From contig JAFKAC010000087.1 in the NCBI GenBank assembly GCA_025766275.1, positions 180,539 to 244,538 on the forward strand: a stretch of 64,000 bases of DNA, in the 5' to 3' direction. This document shows positions 56,732 through 64,000 of this stretch, piece by piece; the first letter of the stretch is position 1; each line of letters starts with the position of its first letter. The position numbers and the translations under genes were made by a program. Source of the DNA: Lactarius indigo (Eukaryota; Basidiomycota; Agaricomycetes; Russulales; Russulaceae). The notes below the pieces were generated by a model that was not told the DNA's origin, did not search any database, and saw only the letters and a list, made by a program, of their open reading frames with translations.

Positions 56732-57994
56732 TTACATGAAAGAATCGTCGACAAGCTGGGGACCGATATCTTCTGAACGCCCCTTCGGCAACAGCGCCAC
56801 GCACCGCGTTTTCTCAATTTCGGGACCCTTCTTGCCAAAGTATCGCTCGCTTTCGAACCCCCACCGTTCAACTGCTCGCACCCAGTTCGCGACCCCGTCC
56901 ACATATCGTACCAGTTCTGTGTCCACCGGCTCACCGAATTTTGGCATTTTGTTCTCATAAAGGTCCATGAACTTTGCCTCGAGTTCCTTGTGGTAGTCAT
57001 GCACCCAGTTTATAGCACCTCGGATGTCGGTCTTGTTATGGTGCATGACGGTGGTGATTATGTTGTGGTTATCGATACCTCGTGCCTGCTCCAAGTTGTA
57101 CGAAGCAATATCCTATGGCCAGTGCCCAAACAATCAGTTCCAAAAAACGGCGGAAATATGTCCAACCTACATTGATAGCTATGATCATTTCGTTGGCCAA
57201 AGTACACAATTCTTTGATAACTGGATGGTCAATTGCCTCGTCCGGGAGATTCATACCCAGCTCGAGGATAGCGAAGCATGATTTGACTGCAGTTGTGTCT
57301 CTTCTGAGTTCCAGATAGTCTTGGATGCTCCTGACGCGTTTATGAGTCCGATCTGCAACTTCCTGGACCACAGCTTGAATGTGAGCGTCGTATGTCTCGA
57401 TGAATCGTTTCTGCGTCTGGGGACTGGCTGTTCTGATCGCGAGCACCCAGAACCTAGATCAATTTTTGTGTCAACTCAACGGCTTGGCTGTCGACGCCGT
57501 GCCTCACTGTCTGGTAATTTCCCCGCCGACCCATTCGCCTTGGGGACGAGGTTTGTTTGGGTTGCGCAGAGCGTCCATGCTGATGTTGACCATGGTCTGG
57601 ACCTCGTCTTCGTGCGCCACATCAGTGTACTCGTCAAAAACGAAGAGCACATTTATCAAATCGCAGCTAGTGCGTAGATGGGCTATACACCAGGTGTGAG
57701 CTGAGCTCAGTGCGTGGTCTGGTCTGTATATACACCTACTCTTGTCATGCGATGGGTACGCAAGAGCTGCGAGGCGGTCTGACAATAGGTGAGCATGACT
57801 TGGCACGACTACATGTAGTTGCTGCTCGTACTGAAGTCACAGCGATCGTAGGCCTCCTGAGCTTTAGGACTGAATGCCCCGAAGCTTCTTACCCACTCCG
57901 AGGACGCTACTTTGACCTCGGCGTAGTGCGGATTGATACGACGGGGCCATTTCCATTTATCAAGGTTGATTGGGATGTCATATCTCTCAGACAT
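56732..57994 (-). CDS. Sesquiterpene synthase, copy B (intact)
   Basis: Class I terpene cyclase converting farnesyl diphosphate to a sesquiterpene; the product is unknown. Exons 57832-57994, 57740-57778, 57508-57682, 57171-57453 and 56732-57112 sum to 1041 nt and 346 aa, a normal length for basidiomycete synthases. The aspartate-rich metal motif is D84-E-Y-T-D88 in [11 protein letters not shown], the variant D(E)xxD usual in this group. The NSE motif is N220-D-x-x-S-Y-x-x-E228, split by intron 4 between N220 and D221. The C-terminal [10 protein letters not shown] is typical. All introns are GT-AG, 52-61 bp. Its duplicate at 52764-54021 is broken. A P450 relic lies upstream, so this was once a small terpenoid cluster. 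Confidence 0.92.
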
Positions 57995-59239
57995 GGTGTC
58001 TCTGGTATGGTTGCCGCAGGTTTCGATATCTGGGGAGGGAAGTGGAATATTGGGATGAGGAGCTGTTCAGTGCGTCGTAGTGCCGGCTTTTAACTCTGCA
58101 ACTTTGGTTCTTCCCTCCCGTTTGTTGATAAATCCGGGTTGTTTATGATACTAAACTCTTGATACCGACTCGGATTGTAACGATTGATCACAGGGCATGC
58201 CTGTGGCTTGACGAGCGCGCTTTGCATGGCAGGAGTTCCATGAAAACCCTAAGAACTCAATTGGTTCCGAGGCTTCGAAGAATTCAGAAACCCTGACGCA
58301 GGGCCAATGTCCCATCTCTGTCTCCCCCCAAAAACGTATGGGCGTAACCGGATAAATAATGTGCCCCCACACAGCCAAGACTGGACAAAGCTCCTAATCC
58401 TATAATGAGACGAACAGAGGTTCCACTGGCTGTTTTATCCATTTAGCTGACTTTCGGACTGGACCTGACATTCTAGCTTATAGTGGTCCAGTCACACTCA
58501 GCCCTGGGCTCTGCTCACGGGTACCGGTTCAAGAACCAAACCGTACCTTTGACATCTTGTTGTACATCACTGATTACAGTCTTACATGCGGTATTGCTGT
58601 AGAAAATCACCTGCGCGACATTTAGGGGCATAATTACCAAGATATCTGTCCCGAAGTTGATTGAAGGACACTGTATGTGTTGATGCGCAACTCCACACGA
58701 AGATGTCGCTCGTCACATTTTCACACAATTTTCTAAGTTTGATACTGGCTGGTGCCCGACAATCTGATCAGCAACTGCACTAACTTCAGCACGTGAACAT
58801 ACGCCAAAGCAGCCCGGGAATTTGGCCCAATGGGACGTTTGGATGGGGCAGAATGAAAAACAAAAAGTGAGAAACACGCTCAGCGTGCTCTTTATCCACT
58901 CGATACACTATCTGAGAACTTGCCTAACTATTCCAAGGCATAATTTGACTTTCTGGGGTAACCACCGTGATGTTTCCGCGACTGTCGGCTGCCTTAGAGA
59001 TATTGTACAGATACGGACAAAATAGAAGCAATTGATTTTCGTATCGTATGAGAGGCAGCTCACCGACATCCAATTCCAAAGACGCCACTATCTGCAGGGT
59101 CCAGATGGTTCCTCTCGATGAAACCTTTTCTCCTGTTCCCTAAATACGCTCACGTCGTGAAGAATAACCTGAAGATCGAAAACTGCTTCCGCAATAATAA
59201 CCGCGTACCAGACATTACAAGGACGAGGCGTCAGGGAAA
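57995..59239. other. Intergenic within duplication unit B
   Basis: 5' flank of synthase B, partly shared with 54022-54480. No gene seen. Confidence 0.4.
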
Positions 59240-59480
59240 ATAATATTCCCATCATACAGGTCTGGGTTCACTGCACACTTGACACGGTCGTAGGTAGAAC
59301 AGGAATCCACCGAACTTGAAGAACCTCCTTCATGAGCCATTACACAAGGGAGCGAGTCTTTGTTGGTAAATATAGGCTTACTTACTATCTTACGACATTG
59401 AGTTCAGCTTGTGCGCACCGCTGAGCTTCGGGGTGTTGTGTCGTAGCTAGAAAATGAATGTGGTCAGAGTTGATACGCCA
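59240..59480 (-). pseudogene. Cytochrome P450 relic B
   Basis: Duplicate of the fragment in unit A: TQHPEAQRCAQAELNVV (helix J), an intron-like gap, NKDSLPCV, then with a frameshift MKEVL...WIPVLP (helix K) and further down DLYDGNIIF, like the P450 segment before the central beta sheet. No heme loop found. Confidence 0.6.
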
Positions 59481-60060
59481 GTATCTGCACCAGCCGTGTA
59501 GGCGAATACTATCCCCGGAATCCTTGATTAATTCTTCAGCATGAATGTCTCCGTTCCAAGGAGCCCTGATTGCGATATTCAACCCTAGAGACGAAACATT
59601 ACTCTGGTGGTTTGCATAAAACTCATCCACAGACGAATTTATCCTTGACTGGGCCCTCACTGGCAGTAAGGTGGCCTCGGGTTTCCGGTCACCTGGTCTC
59701 GGGAACCAGGAGACCCGGAAACTGGTCAAAACCAAAAGGTGTTGAGCCGGCTACGACCGGACCCGGTTTCACATGGACCACAAATAAGATGCATTGTACA
59801 TTGAGGGGAGGTGACATTGACCAAAAATCGCATACACACAGTGCCACAATTCTCTTTGTGTTTGTTAACAATACAGCCAGGAAGTAACAATGGCGCGGGA
59901 GAATGAATTGTGACTAAGCCGGCGTTTAAAAAATGCGACCCTAACCTGATCCGAGGGGTAGGGCCACAATCTTGTCACGTGCGACGCGTCGCGGTAGTGG
60001 ACGCGTTTGGTTTGCGAGTCATCACAACGCAACTAACACTCTTGTTTCTCGACGCGCATC

Positions 60061-63000
60061 ATGAGCTCGTCTGAAGAGAACTATGACCTTGACAATGTTT
60101 CTGGAGACGAGTCAGAGGGCTACTCTCCCGTATCCAAGAAAACTGTGAGCCTTCTCCGGTTGGTTTTCCTCCTGATCGTAATTCACCGTCTTGCCGAGAT
60201 CAGACCAAGGCCCCACCCAAACCCCAACCTAAGCCCAAGTCAAAGGTCCCTGCGAAGTCGAAGCCAGCTCCAAAGAAGGTGCTGGCGGACGTGGACGAGA
60301 ACGCAGAAGTAAGCTTTGTGCAAGTGAAGACGATGATTCGGGTCCATCAGCGCCCCGGCCGGCGCCAGCTGCCAACAAGAATAAGAAGAGCGCATCAGAG
60401 ACCTACACAAAGGTTTGTTTACCTGCGGCGTCATGTATCAGCACAGGGTCTAATTCAATTGCTCGCTACACAGCTCTCCCAACTGGAGCACATTCTCAAA
60501 CGACCAGACTCATACATTGGCAGTGTAGAGTTTGTAACGCAGCATATTTGGACGTATGACTCGGACACGAAACGTATGGTTCAAAGAGACGTCAAGTACG
60601 TTCCCGGCTTCTTCAAATAGTGGACGAGATTTTGGTCAACGCAGCTGACAACAAGGTGAATTGTCGCGCGTCGCGTACCATTGACTCACGCTGACCAGCT
60701 CTACAGATAAACGACGCGAGTATGGACACCCTGAAAGTCGACATTGACGTAGAGAACGGGTCAATATCTGTTTACAACAACGGCCGTGGGATTCCCATCG
60801 AGATCCATTCCAAGGAGAAGATGTATATCCCCGAGCTCATCTTCGGTCATCTACTTTCCTCGTCAAATTACGACGACGACGAGAAGAAGCTCACCGGTGG
60901 CCGAAACGGCTACGGTGCGAAGCTCGCCAACATCTACTCACCGAATTCACGATTGACACCGCGGACAAGAACTCCAGTCAGAAATACAAGCAAACCTGGA
61001 CCGGCAACATGGGTAAATGCGGCAAGGCAAAGATCACGAAGAACTCGCGAGGCGAGGAGTACACGCGCGTTACCTTTACGCCTGACCTGAAACGCTTTGG
61101 CATGACGTCGATTGACCCTGACACGGTTTCTCTGCTCAAGAAGCGCGTGTACGACATGGCGGGCACGGTCAAGGACGTCAAGGTGTATCTGAACGACGAG
61201 AGGCTCAAAGTCAAGGGTTTCAAGCAGTACATCGAGATGTACCTCAACTCTGCTGCAGAGGCAGCGGCGGAGAACTCGGGTGGCGCGGCGCAGGCGAAGC
61301 AAACCATCATCTACGAACGCATTAGCGATCGCTGGGAGGTCGGCTTTGCGGTGTCGGATGGCACGTTCCAGCACGTCTCGTTCGCCAACTCGATATCCAC
61401 GATAAAGGCGGTAGTCACGTCAACTACGTCGCAGACCAAATCGCGAAGAACCTCATCACCGCTATTACGAAGAAGAACAAAGCGGCAGCGATCAAACTCC
61501 CAAAGATCAAGGAGCATATGTGGATCTTCGTCAATGCGCTCATCGAGAATCCGACGTTCGACAGTCAGACCAAGGAGACCATGACGTTACTGTCCTCTAA
61601 ATTTGGGTCCAAGCCCACGCTTTCGGAGGACTTCATGAAGAAGGGTGAGGCTCACTTGCTGATGGACGATACGCGGTTATTGACTTGTCTCTAGTGTCCA
61701 AGTCATCTATTGTCGAAAACGTGTTGAATTGGGCCAAGTTCAGGGCCGAACAGCAGATCAAAAAGACAGACGGCACAAAACGCAACCGGTAAGCGACTCG
61801 CATTGAGGCAACGACTCTATTACCGACTTCTTTGGCAGTCTCACTGGAATCACCAAGCTTTCGGATGCGAACAATGCGGGGACGCGCACCGCATCCCAAT
61901 GCACGCTCATTCTGACTGAAGGTGACTCCGCCAAGGCGCTCGCGGTGGCTGGTCTTGGTGTTGTTGGACGCGACTACTTTGGTGTCTTCCCATTGCGCGG
62001 CAAGCTCTTGAACGTGCGCGAGGCGAAACACGACCAGATCATGAAGAACGAGGAGATCCAAAATATCAAGAAAATCATGGGTCTTCAGCACAACAAGGAC
62101 TATTCTGACGTCGGGAGCTTGCGTACGGTCAGCTCATGATAATGACGGATCAGGTACGTTGCCTGTGTCGCGCTCCGTGTGCGATGGCAATTCAACGCGT
62201 GCGTGCATAGGACCACGACGGTTCGCATATCAAGGTCTTCTCATCAATTTTTTGGATCACTTCTTCCCGTCTCTGTTGAAGATCCCAAACTTTTGGTGGA
62301 ATTCGTGACACCCATCGTCCGAGTAAGTTGCATGGGCATTTCTTTGAAGGTGCATTCTCTGAACCCACTCGCACAGGTACAAAGGGCAAGCAACGCATCG
62401 ACTTTTTCACCATTCCCGAGTATGAACAGTGGCTGGAACAGACACCAGATGCGCACAAATGGGACTCGAAGTACTACAAGGTCTTGCAATGCCGCTGCGC
62501 CATCCCCCATTCTGAACTAAAAAATAATGTTATTACTTAGGGTCTTGGGACGAGCAAGGACTCTGACGCTCGCGACTACTTTTCGCACATGACAAAACAC
62601 ATGATCCCATTCGGCTCGACACAGGACGGGGAGCGCGAGCTCATCGATCTCGCGTTTAGCAAGAAAAAGGCGGACGATCGTAAGGAATGGTTGCGGCAAT
62701 TCACAGTACGCTCTCACTTTTCGCATCGCTGCGCTATGTACAATTTATTCATCGCGCGATACAGCCCGGTACCTACCTTGATCACGACACGGACGAGATT
62801 TCCTATTCCGATTTCATCAATAAGGAACTCATTCTTTTCTCGATGGCCGACAATGTTCGCTCGATCCCATCTGTTGCTGACGGCCTCAAGCCCGGTCAAA
62901 GGAAAGTGATCTGGGCATGCTTCAAGCGCAAGCTGAAGAAGGAGATCAAGGTAAAAGGCTCCCTGATATGTCTTACCCTGCGCACAAAGCATTTAATGCG

Positions 63001-64000
63001 TTGTTCCACAGGTCGCACAACTCGTTGGATATATCTCGGAACATGCCGCGTATCACCATGGCGAACAGAGTCTGACGATGACGATCGTCAATCTTGCTCA
63101 GGACTACGTTGGGAGTAACAATCTGAACCTCTTATTGCCCAACGGACAGTACGGAACGCGTGATCAGGGTGGAAAGGATCATGCCTCGGCGCGTTACATC
63201 TTCACGGAGCCGGCGCCAATCACGCGCACGATCTTCCACCCGGCGGACGACCCTCTACTTAACTATCTAGGGAAGATAACGACGACATCGAGCCTGAGTG
63301 GTATATGCCCGTTATCCCACTCCTGCTCCTCAACGGCACAGAGGGCATCGGCACAGGTTTGTTACATGGTCTTCTCACCCTTTTTTAGTGCTGACCGGTT
63401 TTTCTGCATATACAGGGTGGAGCACGTCTGTTCCGAGTTACAACCCGAGAGACGTCGTGGCGAACATCAGACGACTGATGGCGGGCGAAGAGCAAGAACC
63501 CATGCTCCCTTGGTGGCGCGGCTTCAAAGGCACAATCAAGAAGACGGGCGAACACAAGTACGACGTGACCGGGATCGCCAGGAAGGTCAACGATACGACG
63601 ATCGAGATCGTTGAACTTCCCATCCACAAGTGGACGCAGACTTACAAGGCGAGTTAGAGGCCATGATTGGCGAGAAGGGTGAAGGCGTCGTCAAGGTATG
63701 TGCGCTTCCCTCGGTGCATTGCCCAAACTGTCGTGTTAAGCAAGCGCACTGTAGGATTACAAAGAACACCACGACAACGTCAATGTACATTTCGTCGTTA
63801 ATATGGCAGCCAAGGATGTCGAAAAGGCAGAGGAGCAGGGTCTCACCGAGTTCTTCAAGCTTACGACCAAGATAAACACGAGCAACATGATCTGCTTTGA
63901 CTTTGAGGGCAAGATCAAGAAGTACGGTTCGCCCGAGGAGATGATTGAGGAGTTCTACCCAAAGCGACTCGCATACTACCAGAAACGCAAGGCACGCAGC
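60061..64000 (+). CDS. TOP2: DNA topoisomerase II (5' part; runs off right edge)
   Basis: ATP-dependent enzyme that passes one DNA duplex through another; nuclear. ATG at 60061 opens an acidic, then Lys/Pro-rich N-terminus. The GHKL ATPase domain follows: LSQLEHILKRPDSYIGSVE, VDEILVNAADNK, NNGRGIPIEIH, GGRNGYGAKLAN. TOPRIM begins TEGDSAKALAVAGLGVVGRD (about 61915) with the DxDxD region DQDHDGSHIK split by an intron near 62155-62210. The cleavage domain holds the catalytic Tyr in SARYIFTEP (codon 63195-63197), then WYMPVIPLLLLNGTEGIGTG. Many short introns. At eight places (about 60315, 60940, 61408, 62124, 62235, 62292, 63270, 63650) one base is missing between perfectly conserved motifs. The gene continues past the window. 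Confidence 0.93.

Larger units (their letters stand above)
56490..59900. repeat. Tandem duplication unit B (terpene synthase + P450 relic)
   Basis: Second copy of 52600-56400 in direct orientation, adjacent to it. It contains the intact synthase B and a P450 relic, and ends in sequence like 56150-56370 (GGAGACCCGGAAACTGGTCA and CACAGTGCCACAATTCTCTTTGTGT are shared). Confidence 0.7.

Noticed and set aside
1..64000. CRISPR arrays, bacterial operons, ribosomal RNA genes
   Set aside because: None seen; the gene structure is eukaryotic with spliceosomal introns, and no regularly spaced repeats occur.

Overview
The window looks like nuclear DNA of an agaricomycete (mushroom-forming class) basidiomycete. 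Genes carry many 45-65 bp GT-AG introns. The accessory content (F-box/leucine-rich arrays, CHAT-domain remnants, Plavaka transposon, DUF6532 protein, sesquiterpene synthases, copia element) is typical of that class. A Rhizoctonia/Ceratobasidium-like source is a guess from protein flavour only.

About 1-42 kb is an accessory block made of degenerate tandem segmental duplications. Seven F-box paralogues (A-G) all lie on the minus strand. C, F and G look intact. A runs off the left edge. B is split by a Ty1/copia element (5032-10635) inserted inside the F-box motif. D has a one-base frameshift and E is decayed. Comparing paralogues gives a shared four-exon model with a 14-nt first exon that carries the start codon. 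Three intact CmcJ/NvfI-type 2OG-Fe(II) oxygenase genes on the plus strand (16.3, 31.1, 33.4 kb) each face a complete or truncated F-box 5' end about 320-360 bp away, so each pair may share a two-way promoter.

At 21495-28198 a 6.7-kb Plavaka DNA transposon with 24-bp terminal inverted repeats carries a transposase gene and a divergently transcribed DUF6532 gene. The transposase is interrupted by a 580-bp solo LTR with 5-bp target duplications; without it the 1002-aa frame is continuous. A related unoccupied site survives near 12.87 kb. A 354-bp SINE-like element with 10-bp target duplications lies at 38741-39094.

From 42.3 kb rightward come housekeeping genes: ribosomal protein eL8, a branched-chain aminotransferase, a DOT1 H3K79 methyltransferase (minus) and DNA topoisomerase II (plus, cut by the right edge). 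Between them lie a CHAT/TPR gene relic and an old tandem duplication of a terpenoid locus (52.6-59.9 kb). Each duplicate has a sesquiterpene synthase plus a P450 relic; copy B of the synthase (346 aa) is intact and copy A is frameshifted. DOT1, synthase A and topoisomerase II share many isolated one-base losses between perfectly conserved motifs. In the two housekeeping genes these look more like consensus errors than true decay.
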